From: Methylobacterium sp. Leaf125
GTDB taxonomy: Bacteria > Pseudomonadota > Alphaproteobacteria > Rhizobiales > Beijerinckiaceae
Assembly (NCBI RefSeq): GCF_001423085.1
Contig: NZ_LMNU01000001.1
Span: 923,495-987,494, forward strand
Direction of reading: 5' to 3'
Length of the DNA: 64,000 bases
In this document: piece after piece, positions 45,874-55,200 of the stretch
Numbering within the stretch: position 1 is the stretch's first letter
How the letters are laid out: every line of letters starts with the position of its first letter
The notes under the pieces: model-generated
What the model was told of the DNA's origin: nothing
The model's input: the letters and a program-made list of their open reading frames with translations, nothing else
The model's database searches: none
Position numbers and translations under genes: made by a program

Positions 45874-47457
45874 TTGAACGAGGATGGTGCCGACACGCCC
45901 CAGCGTGAGGTGAAATCGGCCTGGGAGATCATGCTCCCGGAAGAGAGCGCCACCGAGGATCTCGGCCGTTTCCTCGCGGGGCTTCTCGTGCCGGGGGACA
46001 TCGTCGCCCTGTCCGGCGGCCTCGGCGGCGGCAAGACCACCCTCGCGCGCGCGCTGATCCGCGAACTCGTCGGCGATCCCGACCTCGACGTCCCGAGTCC
46101 GACCTTCACGCTGATCCAGCCCTACGAGGCCGCCGACGGGCGCGCCATCGTGCATGCCGATCTCTACCGCCTGCGCAGCCCCGACGAACTCGTGGAGCTC
46201 GGCTTCGACGAGATGGCCGAGACCGCCATCACCCTGGTGGAGTGGCCCGAGCGCCTCGGACCCCGCGACGCGCCGATGCTGATCGTCGACCTGTCCCTGC
46301 GGGCCGAATTCGGGGATGGGGCGCGCTTTGCCCGCATCGACGGCAGCGGCGGCATGGTCGCCCGGCTGAAGCGGGCGCGGGCGCTGCGCATCCTCCTCGT
46401 CCGCAGCGGCTGGGACGAGGCCACCCGCATCAACATGCAGGGCGACGCCTCCTCGCGCGCCTACGAGCGGCTGGTGAAGCCGGACGGCAAGAGCGCCGTG
46501 CTGATGATCTCGCCGCCCCGCGCCGACGGCCCGCCGGTCCGCAACGGCCGCCCCTACAGCGCCATCGTCAAGCTCGCCGAGAGCGTGCACGCCTTCGTGG
46601 GGATGGACCGGGGCCTGCGTGCCCTCGGTTTCTCGGCCCCCCGCATCTACGGCGAGGACCTCGCCGAGGGCCTGCTGATCCTGGAGGATCTCGGCTCCGA
46701 ACCGGTGGTCGACGCCAATGGGCCGCGCCCGGAGCGCTACGCCGAGGCGGTGCGTCTCCTGGCCAAGCTCCACGCCACCGAGTTGCCGGGCGTGCTGCCC
46801 GTGGCCGACGGCATCGACCACGTGCTGCCGCCCTATGATCTCGAAGCCCTGGTGTTCGAGACCGAATTGCTGCCCGACTGGTACTGCCCGGCCATCCGGG
46901 GAGCCGATCTGCCCCACGCGGCCCGGTCCGAATTTGTGGCCCTGTGGGCGGAGGTGCTCGACAGCATCAAGCCCGACCGCCCGACCTGGACCCTGCGGGA
47001 CTACCACTCGCCGAACCTGATCTGGCTGCCCGAGCGCGAGGGACTGGAGCGCATCGGCGTCATCGACTTCCAGGATGCGGTCCTGGGCCATCCCGCCTAC
47101 GATGTCGCCTCGCTGCTCCAGGACGCGCGCGTGGACGCCACGGCGGAGTTCGAGCTGCGCCTCCTCGGCCTCTACGTGCGCGAGCGCCGGGCCCGCGAGC
47201 CCGACTTCGACATGCAGGCCTTCGCCCGGGCCTACGCGGTGCTGGCGGCCCAGCGCGCCACGAAGATCCTCGGCATCTTCGCCCGCCTGGATCGGCGCGA
47301 CGGCAAGCCGGCCTACCTCGCGCACCTGCCGCGCATCGAGGGCTACCTCGCGCGCAACCTCAACCACCCGGCCCTGACCCACCTGCGCCTCTGGCACGAG
47401 GCGCACCTGCCGCACCTCGTGCCGAAGGCCGCGGGCGAGCCGGCCGAGGGCGCCTGA
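45874..47457 (+). CDS. tsaE: Fusion of TsaE (tRNA t6A synthesis) and AmgK-like sugar kinase
   Basis: This 527-residue two-domain protein starts with TTG 45874, chosen because GAGGAG lies 7 bases before it. Residues about 1-160 are TsaE, an ATPase of t6A37 tRNA modification: Walker A SGGLGGGKTTLARAL, then SPTFTLIQPYE and HADLYRL. Residues about 170-527 are an aminoglycoside-phosphotransferase-like kinase: LRDYHSPNLIWL is the catalytic loop and GVIDFQDAVLGHPAYDVA the metal-binding motif. That half matches AmgK, which phosphorylates the anomeric hydroxyl of MurNAc and GlcNAc for cell-wall recycling. The murU gene follows 77 bases later. The fused architecture is known in alphaproteobacteria. Confidence 0.93.
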   Translation: MNEDGADTPQREVKSAWEIMLPEESATEDLGRFLAGLLVPGDIVALSGGLGGGKTTLARALIRELVGDPDLDVPSPTFTLIQPYEAADGRAIVHADLYRLRSPDELVELGFDEMAETAITLVEWPERLGPRDAPMLIVDLSLRAEFGDGARFARIDGSGGMVARLKRARALRILLVRSGWDEATRINMQGDASSRAYERLVKPDGKSAVLMISPPRADGPPVRNGRPYSAIVKLAESVHAFVGMDRGLRALGFSAPRIYGEDLAEGLLILEDLGSEPVVDANGPRPERYAEAVRLLAKLHATELPGVLPVADGIDHVLPPYDLEALVFETELLPDWYCPAIRGADLPHAARSEFVALWAEVLDSIKPDRPTWTLRDYHSPNLIWLPEREGLERIGVIDFQDAVLGHPAYDVASLLQDARVDATAEFELRLLGLYVRERRAREPDFDMQAFARAYAVLAAQRATKILGIFARLDRRDGKPAYLAHLPRIEGYLARNLNHPALTHLRLWHEAHLPHLVPKAAGEPAEGA

Positions 47458-47534
47458 CAATCCGCGATGCCCGCGCAAGGCTGCCCGAGGGCGGCCGCGC
47501 CCGCCCGAGACCTCTCCGACGAGACGAAGCCGCC

Positions 47535-48272
47535 ATGTCCGACACAGCCCCCATCACCCGCGCCTTCGTCCTCGCGGCGGGTCTCGGCAAACGGATGCGC
47601 CCGATCACCGCGACGGTGCCCAAGCCCCTGGTGGAGGTGGCCGGCCGGGCGCTCCTCGACCATGCCCTCGACCGGGCGGCCGAGGGGGGCATCACCGAGG
47701 CGGTGGTCAACGTCCACTACCTGGCCGACCTGATCGAGGGGCATGTGCGCAAGCGCCAGACCGCCCCGAAGATCGTGCTCTCCGACGAGCGCGACGCCCT
47801 GCTGGAGACCGGCGGCGGCGTGAAGAAGGCCCTGCCGCTGCTCGGCGACCACCCGTTCGTCGTGTTCAACGCCGACTCGTTCTGGCTGGAGGGCCCGGAA
47901 TCCAATCTCGGCCGCCTGATCGCCGCCTGGGACCCGGCCGCGATGGACATTCTCCTCCTCGTCGCCCCGACCGCGACGAGCCTCGGCTACGAGGGCAACG
48001 GCGACTTCGCGATGGATTCGTCCGGGGCTCTGGAGCGCCGCGGCGAGCGCGAGGTGGCGCCCTTCATCTATGCCGGCGTCGCCATCCTGAAGCCCGGCCT
48101 GTTCGCCGAGACCCCCGAGGGGGCCTTCTCCCTCAACCTCCTGTTCGACCGTGCCATCGCGGCCGGCCGGCTGCACGGCCTGCGCCTCGACGGGCAATGG
48201 CTCCATGTCGGCACGCCGGAGGCGATCACGGCCGCCGAGGCCCGGGTGAAATCGACGGCACCCACGCCCTGA
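47535..48272 (+). CDS. murU: N-acetylmuramate-1-phosphate uridylyltransferase
   Basis: This 245-residue nucleotidyltransferase starts AFVLAAGLGKRMRPITATVPKPLVEVAGR, the nucleotide-binding signature of the glucose-1-phosphate thymidylyltransferase fold. FVVFNADSFWLEG holds the metal-binding aspartate, and QWLHVGTPEAI the C-terminal conserved block. Together with the AmgK half of the previous gene it converts MurNAc-1-phosphate to UDP-MurNAc, avoiding the fosfomycin-sensitive MurA step. Gene order and spacing support this over a mannose or glucose nucleotidyltransferase. Confidence 0.93.
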   Translation: MSDTAPITRAFVLAAGLGKRMRPITATVPKPLVEVAGRALLDHALDRAAEGGITEAVVNVHYLADLIEGHVRKRQTAPKIVLSDERDALLETGGGVKKALPLLGDHPFVVFNADSFWLEGPESNLGRLIAAWDPAAMDILLLVAPTATSLGYEGNGDFAMDSSGALERRGEREVAPFIYAGVAILKPGLFAETPEGAFSLNLLFDRAIAAGRLHGLRLDGQWLHVGTPEAITAAEARVKSTAPTP

Positions 48273-48339
48273 GGGCCGATCGGCGATTCGACGCGCCGCC
48301 GCATTCCCGGGCCGGGGATTTGGTGGCATGGAGGGTGGG

Positions 48340-51300
48340 ATGCCGACCTCAGACGTCTCCGCCCCCCACGTCTTCTCGATCCCGCCCGGCGCGCCCTTCC
48401 TGCCGACCCTCGCCGACGCCCTGATTTCGGGGCGCCTCGTGGGCGCGATCGGCGACGATCCCTTCGCGCTCGCCTCCATCACCCTCTACCTGCCGACCCA
48501 GCGGGCGGTGCGGGCGCTGGCCGCGATCCTCGCCGCACGCCTCGGGCACGCGGCCCTGCTGCCCCGGATGGTCCCCCTCGGCGAGGCCGACGAGGCGGAA
48601 CTGGACCTGGCCGCCAACCCGCTCCTCGAGAACGGCCCCGATCTCCTCGCGCCGGCGATGCCGCCCCTGGAGCGCCGGCTCATCCTCGCCCGGCTCGTCC
48701 AGGGCTGGGCCGAGGCGGTGGACCGCACATTGCTGCCCATCGACGACGACGTGCCCTTCCTAGTGCCATCCTCCCCCGCCGACGCGATCGGGCTCGCCGC
48801 CGACCTGGAACGGCTCATGGACGCGCTCACCGTCGAGGGGCTGCCCTGGGCCGAGATCGGCGGCGCCGTCGAGGCCGAGTACTCGCGCTACTTCGGCCTG
48901 ACCCTGGACTTCGTGAAGATCGCCGCCGAGGCCTGGCCCGGGATCCTCGCCGAGCGGGGCATGAGCGACCCGGTTTCGCGCTCGCGCCGCCTCGTCCTGG
49001 CCGAAGCGGACCGGCTGATGCGCGAGCGGCCCGCCACCCCGGTGATCGTGGCGGGCTCCACCGGCTCGGTGCCGGCGACGGCCCGGCTGATCGCCGCGGT
49101 GGCGGCGCTGCCCCGCGGCGCCGTGGTGCTGCCCGGCCTCGACTCCGAACTCGATGCCGCCGGCTGGGACGCCATCGAGACCGGCGAGGGCGTTTCGCGG
49201 GAGATCGCTCATGGCCACCCGCAGGCGGTCCTGCATCGCCTCCTCGGTCCCGCCGGTCTCGACCGCGACCGGATGCAGGTCGCGTCCCTGGGAGACCCCT
49301 CCGCCGAGTCCCGGGCCCGCTTCGGGTTGCTGTCCCAGGCCCTGCGCCCGGCCGAGACCACCGAGGCCTGGGCGGCCCTCGACCCGGCCGAGCGCGCCCG
49401 GCTGGCGGAGGAGGGCATGCAGGGCCTCGCCGTGGTCGAGGCCAGCGACGAGCGGGAAGAGGCGCTGATCATCGCCATCGCCTTGCGCGAGACCCTCGAA
49501 ATGCCCGGCGCGACGGCGGCCCTGGTGACGCCGGACCGCGGCCTGGCTCTGCGCGTCGCGGCCGAACTGGCCCGCTGGGGCATCGTCGCGGAGGATTCCG
49601 GCGGCGAGGCCCTGTCGCGCAGTCGGGCCGGGCGCTTGGCGCGCCTCGCCGCCGAGGTCGCGGCCGATCTCGAGCCGGCCCGGCTGATCACGCTCCTGTC
49701 CCATCCGTATGTCCGCCTCGGCATGCCGCGCAGCGACGTGGTCCGGGCCGCCGCCGCCCTGGAGATCGGGACCCTGCGCGGCCCCGCCCCGGCACCGGGC
49801 TTTGCCGGTCTGCAACAGGCCCTGGCCGATCAGCGCACCGCCACCGGGCGACGGCCCCGGGCCAAGCGCCGCCTGACCGAACGCGACTGGGACCTCGCCG
49901 CCGATCTTCTGAACCGTCTAGAGGTGGCCTTCGACGGCTTCCTCGACGCCGATCACCGCGGCGTCGGAAACCTCGTCGCCTACGCCGCCTGCCACCGTGC
50001 CACCTTCGACAGGCTGATCGACGCGGCCGAGGGCGAGGCCGTCGACGATGCGTCCCTGGGCGTCCTCGACACCCTGTTCGACGACCTGGAGCTGGCCGAG
50101 CCCGGCCTGCTTCCGGGCCGTTTCGGCGACTATCCCGCCTTCTTCACCGCCTTGGCCCGCGAGCGCATGGTGGCCTGCAGCGACGGGCGCCCGCATCCGC
50201 GCCTGCGGATCCTCGGTCTGCTGGAGGCGCGGCTGATGAGTGTCGACCGGGTCGTGCTCGGCGGCCTCGACGAGGGCGTCTGGCCGATGCAGACGACCAC
50301 CGACGCCTTCCTGAACCGACCCATGCGCGAGCGCATCGGCCTCAACCCGCCCGAGCGCCGGATCGGCCAGAGCGCCCACGACTTCGTCCAGGCGCTGGGC
50401 CACCACGACGCCCTCATCACCCGGGCGGCCAAGCGCGAAGGCGCGCCGACGGTGCCCTCGCGCTTCCTGCAGCGCCTGCGCGCCTTCACGGGCGACGCCT
50501 GCTGGAGCCAGGCCCTCGCCGCCGGGCGCCGCTTCTCGGCCTACGCCGCCGCCCTCGACCAGGGCACGGGTCCGGCGCAAGCCCGCTTGAAGCAGCCCCG
50601 GCCCAAGCCCGATCCGGCCCTGTTCCCCAGGTCTCTGAGCGTCACCGAGGTGGAGACCCTGGTGCGCGACCCCTACGTGATCTTCGCCCGGCACGTCCTC
50701 GGCCTCGATCCCCTGGATCCGGTGGCGGCCGAGCCCGGCGCCGCCGACCGGGGCACGCTGATCCACGAGATCCTGGGCCAGTTCGCCCAGGACCATCCCG
50801 AGGCGCTGCCCGAGACGGCGGTGGAGCGGCTGTTCAGCCTGGCCCTGAACGCCTTCCAGCCGATCTCGGACACCTATCCCGAACTCTACGCGGAATGGTG
50901 GCCGCGCTATGAGCGGCTGGCCGCGCACTTCCTCGCCTGGGAGGTGGAGCGCCGGGCGCAGCTGACGCGGGTGCACCCGGAAATCTCCGGCAAGTGGGTG
51001 ATCCCGATGGGCACCGAGACCTTCACCCTGCGGGCGCGGGCCGACCGGATCGAGCGGCGCCGCGACGGCGGGGCCTGCATCGTCGACTTCAAGACCGGGC
51101 TGCCGCCGAGCAACAAGGAGGTCTTCGCCGGCTTCTCGCCCCAGCTCACCCTGGAGGCGGCGATGCTCATGGCCGGGGCCTTCGACGGCTTCCCCGCCAC
51201 CACGCTGACGCCGGACCTCCTCTACGTCCACGCCTCGGGCGGCCGCAAACCCTTCGAGCCCCTCGCGGTGAAGCCGCCGCGCGGCGACGAGCGCGAGGTC

Positions 51301-51474
51301 GCCGCCATCGTGGACGAGCACGTGGCGCGCTTCCGCGGCCTCGTGGCCCGCTTCCTCACCGGCGAGGCCGCCTATACCTCGCGGCCCTATCCGAAATACG
51401 CCAAGTCCTACGGCGACTACGACCACCTCGCCCGGGTGCTGGAATGGTCGCTCGGCGGCGAGGGTGAGGGATGA
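48340..51474 (+). CDS. addB: Double-strand break repair protein AddB
   Basis: AddB, here 1044 residues, is the second subunit of the AddAB helicase-nuclease, in the alphaproteobacterial form. The start MPTSDVSAPHVFSIPPGAPFLPTLADAL is typical; GGAGGG lies 4-9 bases before ATG 48340, and an upstream ATG at 48328 is less likely. The helicase-like region has VVLGGLDEGVWP and the C-terminal PD-(D/E)XK nuclease has RADRIERRRDGGACIVDFKTG (about residues 900-918). A full Walker A is not obvious, as is usual for this branch. It resects broken ends for RecA loading. Its usual partner addA does not follow directly: a toxin-antitoxin pair of 681 bases lies between. Confidence 0.95.
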   Translation: MPTSDVSAPHVFSIPPGAPFLPTLADALISGRLVGAIGDDPFALASITLYLPTQRAVRALAAILAARLGHAALLPRMVPLGEADEAELDLAANPLLENGPDLLAPAMPPLERRLILARLVQGWAEAVDRTLLPIDDDVPFLVPSSPADAIGLAADLERLMDALTVEGLPWAEIGGAVEAEYSRYFGLTLDFVKIAAEAWPGILAERGMSDPVSRSRRLVLAEADRLMRERPATPVIVAGSTGSVPATARLIAAVAALPRGAVVLPGLDSELDAAGWDAIETGEGVSREIAHGHPQAVLHRLLGPAGLDRDRMQVASLGDPSAESRARFGLLSQALRPAETTEAWAALDPAERARLAEEGMQGLAVVEASDEREEALIIAIALRETLEMPGATAALVTPDRGLALRVAAELARWGIVAEDSGGEALSRSRAGRLARLAAEVAADLEPARLITLLSHPYVRLGMPRSDVVRAAAALEIGTLRGPAPAPGFAGLQQALADQRTATGRRPRAKRRLTERDWDLAADLLNRLEVAFDGFLDADHRGVGNLVAYAACHRATFDRLIDAAEGEAVDDASLGVLDTLFDDLELAEPGLLPGRFGDYPAFFTALARERMVACSDGRPHPRLRILGLLEARLMSVDRVVLGGLDEGVWPMQTTTDAFLNRPMRERIGLNPPERRIGQSAHDFVQALGHHDALITRAAKREGAPTVPSRFLQRLRAFTGDACWSQALAAGRRFSAYAAALDQGTGPAQARLKQPRPKPDPALFPRSLSVTEVETLVRDPYVIFARHVLGLDPLDPVAAEPGAADRGTLIHEILGQFAQDHPEALPETAVERLFSLALNAFQPISDTYPELYAEWWPRYERLAAHFLAWEVERRAQLTRVHPEISGKWVIPMGTETFTLRARADRIERRRDGGACIVDFKTGLPPSNKEVFAGFSPQLTLEAAMLMAGAFDGFPATTLTPDLLYVHASGGRKPFEPLAVKPPRGDEREVAAIVDEHVARFRGLVARFLTGEAAYTSRPYPKYAKSYGDYDHLARVLEWSLGGEGEG

Positions 51475-51506
51475 GGCGCGACGCCGCGACCGATCAGATT
51501 GGGCCC

Positions 51507-51536
51507 TTGACCGATATCGCCCCCGATATCATTTTG
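51507..51536 (+). promoter_or_regulatory. Promoter/operator candidate of the toxin-antitoxin pair
   Basis: TTGACC at 51507-51512 may be a -35 box, with ATTTTG at 51531-51536 as a weak -10. Two direct copies of CCGATATC (51511-51518 and 51523-51530) lie between, 12 bases apart, about one helical turn. Such paired sites fit autoregulation by a ribbon-helix-helix antitoxin. Confidence 0.45.
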
Positions 51537-51540
51537 AGGA

Positions 51541-51954
51541 ATGATCGTCGTGGATGCCAACGTCTTGCTCGGCGCGCTGCGATCACGCAACGGAGCATCC
51601 CATGCCGTGCTGCGTGGTCTGCTCACCCGCCGGTTTTCGTTCGCGCTCTCGCCAGCGATGGTTCTCGAGTACGAGGATGTCCTCAAACGACCGGGACTGC
51701 TGGGTCCCACACCCTGGATCGACGAGGCCGAGATCGACACGATCTTGGACGCTCTGTGCGCGACGGCCGTCCTGACCCTGCCCTGGTTCCGATTCAGGCC
51801 GTTCCTCGATGATCCGAAGGATGATCTCTACGTCGAATGTGCCCTGGCCGCCGGAGCCGCGTTGATCCTGACCCACGATCGCCACTTCCGGAAGCCGGTC
51901 CTATCGGCTTTCGGCCTGCAGGCGATGACCCCGCAAGCCTACCTGACCCTCTGA
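51541..51954 (+). CDS. PIN-domain toxin of a type II toxin-antitoxin pair
   Basis: This 137-residue PIN-domain nuclease carries acidic residues that fit the metal site: D5 (MIVVDANVLLG), E43 or E45 (VLEYEDVLK), D94 or D95 (DDPKDDLYVECALAAGA) and D113 (ILTHDRHF). This pattern belongs to the toxin PIN subgroup that cuts tRNA or mRNA. It precedes its antitoxin, the reverse of the common order. GAGGA abuts the ATG with no spacer, so translation from 51541 may be weak; a GTG at 51550 has better spacing but would remove the first strand. The gene lies between addB and addA, 66 bases after addB. Confidence 0.82.
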   Translation: MIVVDANVLLGALRSRNGASHAVLRGLLTRRFSFALSPAMVLEYEDVLKRPGLLGPTPWIDEAEIDTILDALCATAVLTLPWFRFRPFLDDPKDDLYVECALAAGAALILTHDRHFRKPVLSAFGLQAMTPQAYLTL

Positions 51955-51972
51955 CAGACACGAGGATGGGCC

Positions 51973-52221
51973 ATGCCGAACTTCGCACTCCGTCTGCCCG
52001 ACCACGTCATGTCCCAGGCCAAGACGGCCGCTGACGAGGACAACGTTTCCATCAACCAGCTGCTGGTCGCCTTCATCGCGGAAGGGTTGGGCCACCGCCG
52101 CGGCCTGAAGGCGCTTCACGCTCGCGCCGAGCGCGCCGACGTGGACGCGGCCCTGGCCCTGCTCGACGGGGCGCCCGACGTCCCGCCCGAGCCGAAGGAC
52201 CGGATGAGGCTGGACCGATGA
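51973..52221 (+). CDS. Ribbon-helix-helix antitoxin
   Basis: This 82-residue protein has an N-terminal ribbon-helix-helix domain: FALRLPDHVMSQAKTAADED, then NVSINQLLVAFIAEGL, the pattern of Arc/MetJ-type DNA-binding antitoxins (HicB-like C-terminal part). A disordered acidic/proline tail (LLDGAPDVPPEPKDRMRLDR) would wrap the toxin. GAGG lies before the start, a better ribosome site than that of the toxin. It starts 18 bases after the toxin stop, and its stop codon overlaps the ATG of addA (ATGA), so antitoxin and addA translation are coupled. Confidence 0.8.
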   Translation: MPNFALRLPDHVMSQAKTAADEDNVSINQLLVAFIAEGLGHRRGLKALHARAERADVDAALALLDGAPDVPPEPKDRMRLDR

Positions 52222-55200
52222 GCGGCGTGGCTGTCCGCGAAGCGTTCGTCGTCGACGACCTCACAAAGGCGGCGCAGCGCAAGGCCGCCGATCCCCGCGC
52301 CTCGGCCTGGGTCTCGGCCAATGCCGGCGCGGGCAAGACCAAGGTCCTCACCGACCGGGTGGTGCGGCTGCTCCTCGACGGCGCGCCGCCCGCCCGCATC
52401 CTCTGCCTGACCTTCACCAAGGCGGCGGCGGCCAACATGTCGATCCGGGTGTTCCGGGTGCTCGGCCGCTGGGTGACGCTGGACGAGGCCGCCCTCTCGG
52501 CCGAACTGACGGAGCTCACGGGGGAACGCCCAGCGCGCAAGACGCTGCAGGTGGCCCGGCGCCTGTTCGCCCGTGCAGTCGAGACGCCCGGCGGCCTCAA
52601 GATCGAGACGCTGCACGCCCTCTGCGAACGCCTGCTGCACATGTTCCCCTTCGAGGCGAACGTGCCGGCCCGCTTCGTGGTGCTGGACGAGACGCAGGCG
52701 GCGGAGGCCTTCCGGATCGAGACCGGGAACGTGCTGGCCGACGCCATCGGCGGCCGGCATCCGCATCTCGGCGAGGCCCTCGCCGTCGTCGGCCCCGAGG
52801 CGACGGGGGATGCCCTGCGCAAGGCGATCCGCAGCGCCATGCGGGCGCGGGACGTGCTGGACAGCCGCTTCGGCCTCGAAGGGCCCTTCGCAGCGCTGGC
52901 CGACGCCCTCGGGGTCCGGGCGGGCGAGAGCGCGGCGGCGATCGAGGCGCGCATGCTCGACGGGGTCCTGGGCGATCTCACAGCACTCGCCGGTCGCCTG
53001 CGCACCGGCAAGGCCACCGATGACGGCATCGCCGACAAACTGCTCGTGGTGGAAGCGGCGGCCACACCGGCCGAGGCCCTGGAGACGTACCTCGGCATCT
53101 TCTTCACCAAGGAGGGCACGCCGAAAGCCGACCGGAGCCTCGGCACGAAAGCGGTGCCGGAGGACGCCAAGCAGGCGCTGTGCGACGAGCGCGACCGCCT
53201 TGAACCGCTGCAGGACACGCTCCGCGGCGTGCGCGCCCTGGAGCGCACCCACGCCCTCTTCACCCTCGCGGGCGAGATCCACCGCCGGGTCGAAGCCCAG
53301 AAGGCCCGCCTCGGCGCCCTCGACTTCGACGACCTGATCCACAAGACCCTCGACCTCCTCGGCCGGGTCGATTCCACCTGGGTGCTGTACAAGCTCGACC
53401 GCGGCGTCGACCACGTGCTCATCGACGAGGCGCAGGACACCAACCCGCACCAGTGGGAGATCCTGCGCCGCATCACCGCGGAGTTCGCCTCCGGCGAGGG
53501 AGCTCGCGAGGTCGCACGGACCCGCTTCGCCGTCGGCGACCCGAAGCAGTCGATCTACAGCTTCCAGGGCGCCGAACCGCGCGAATTCGAGACCACCCGC
53601 CGTGACTGGCAACGGGCGGCCGCGGGCGCCGACCTCGCTTTCGAGGACGTGCGGCTCGAACTCTCGTTCCGCTCGGCCGGCGGTGTCCTGCGCGCGGTGG
53701 ACGCGACCTTCAAGATCGCAGCCCATTACGAGGGCCTGTCCTTCGACGACACGGCCGTCGGCACCACCCACAGTACCGCGCGCAAAGCCGCGCCCGGCAC
53801 CGTCGAACTCTGGCCCATCGAGGAGCCTGCGGACGAGCCCGAGCCCGACGCCTGGGCCGCTCCCGTCGACGCGCCCGAGACCAACGCGCCGGCCATCGTC
53901 ACGGCCCGCCGGGTCGCCCGGGCCGCCCTGACCTGGATCACCAGCGGCGACGAGACCGGCCGGGTCTGGCGGCCGGGCGAGATCCTCATCCTGGTGCGCA
54001 AGCGCTCGGCGGCCTTCGAGGAGGTCATCCGCGCCATGAAGGCCCTCGGCGTGCCCGTCGCCGGCCAGGACCGCCTCGACATCGCCGCCCACATCGCCGT
54101 CAACGACCTCGTGGCGGTGGGCCGCGCCGGACTCCTGCCGGCCGACGACCTGACCCTGGCCGGCGCCCTGAAGACGCCCCTCGTCGGCTTCGACGACGAC
54201 GACCTCGTGCGCATCGCGGCCCGTCGCGACCTGCACGAGACCCTGGAGGATGCGCTGGCCCGGCACGCCGCCGCCGGCGACCCGGCCGCGATCCGGGGCC
54301 ATGCGGCCCTGACATCCTGGATCGCACTGGCGGCCTGCGAGGGACCGTTCGGGTTCTACGCCGCGCTGCTCGGCGCGCGGGGCGGCCGGCGCGCCCTGGT
54401 CTCCCGCCTCGGCGGCGAGGCCGGCGACGCCATCGACGTCTTCCTGATGACGGCGGCGCAGGCCGAGCAGGCGCCCGACGCGCCCTCCCTCGGTGGATTT
54501 CTGGCCCGCTACGACACGGTTCCGGGGCGCGGGGAGGGCGGCCACACGGTCAAGCGCGATCTCGATTCCGGCCGCGACGAGGTCCGGGTGATGACGGTGC
54601 ACGGGGCGAAGGGGCTGGAGGCGCCGGTGGTCGTCGTCATCGACGGCTGCGAGGCCCTGGGCCGCAACGATCCGCCGCTCCTGCCGCTCCTGTCGGGGGT
54701 GCAGCGCTTCGGCCAGGGCGCGGCGCCGCTGCCGCCGATCTGGGCCGGGGCCAAGGCGGGCGACTGCGAGGCCGTGACGGAGGCCCGCGCCACCCTGCAA
54801 TCCCGCGCCCGCGAAGAGCACAACCGTCTGCTCTACGTGGCGATGACCCGGGCCGCCGACCGCCTCGTCATCGCGCCCCATCGGGGGCACGAGGCTCCGA
54901 GCGAGGCGGCCTGGTGCGAGATGATCCGCACGGGCATGGAGGAGTCCTTCGGCTCCGGGGAGGTCCTGGAGACCGCCTACGGCGCCGCGACCCTGTGGCG
55001 CGAGGGCGGCGCGGCGCAGCCGGCGGCCCCGGCTCCCTCGATGCCGGAAGGGCCGCCGGAGCTGCCGGCCTGGCTGGAGGCGCCCGTCCCGGCCGAGGTC
55101 GAGGCTGCCCCTCCGGTGACGCCGTCCGGCGCGCTGGGAGCCGCCGACACCCGCCGCGAGCCGGGCCAGCGCCAGGCCGACAGCGAGGCGCGCCGGCGCG

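Noticed and set aside
41473..47478. Open frame of about 2000 codons on the minus strand
   Set aside because: It is an antisense shadow of ahcY, divL and tsaE-amgK in GC-rich DNA; its His/Arg/Glu/Gly-rich product has no domain, while the plus-strand genes are clear.
51475..52217. Prophage or transposon between addB and addA
   Set aside because: Only the toxin-antitoxin pair is present; there is no integrase, transposase, terminal repeat or target duplication.
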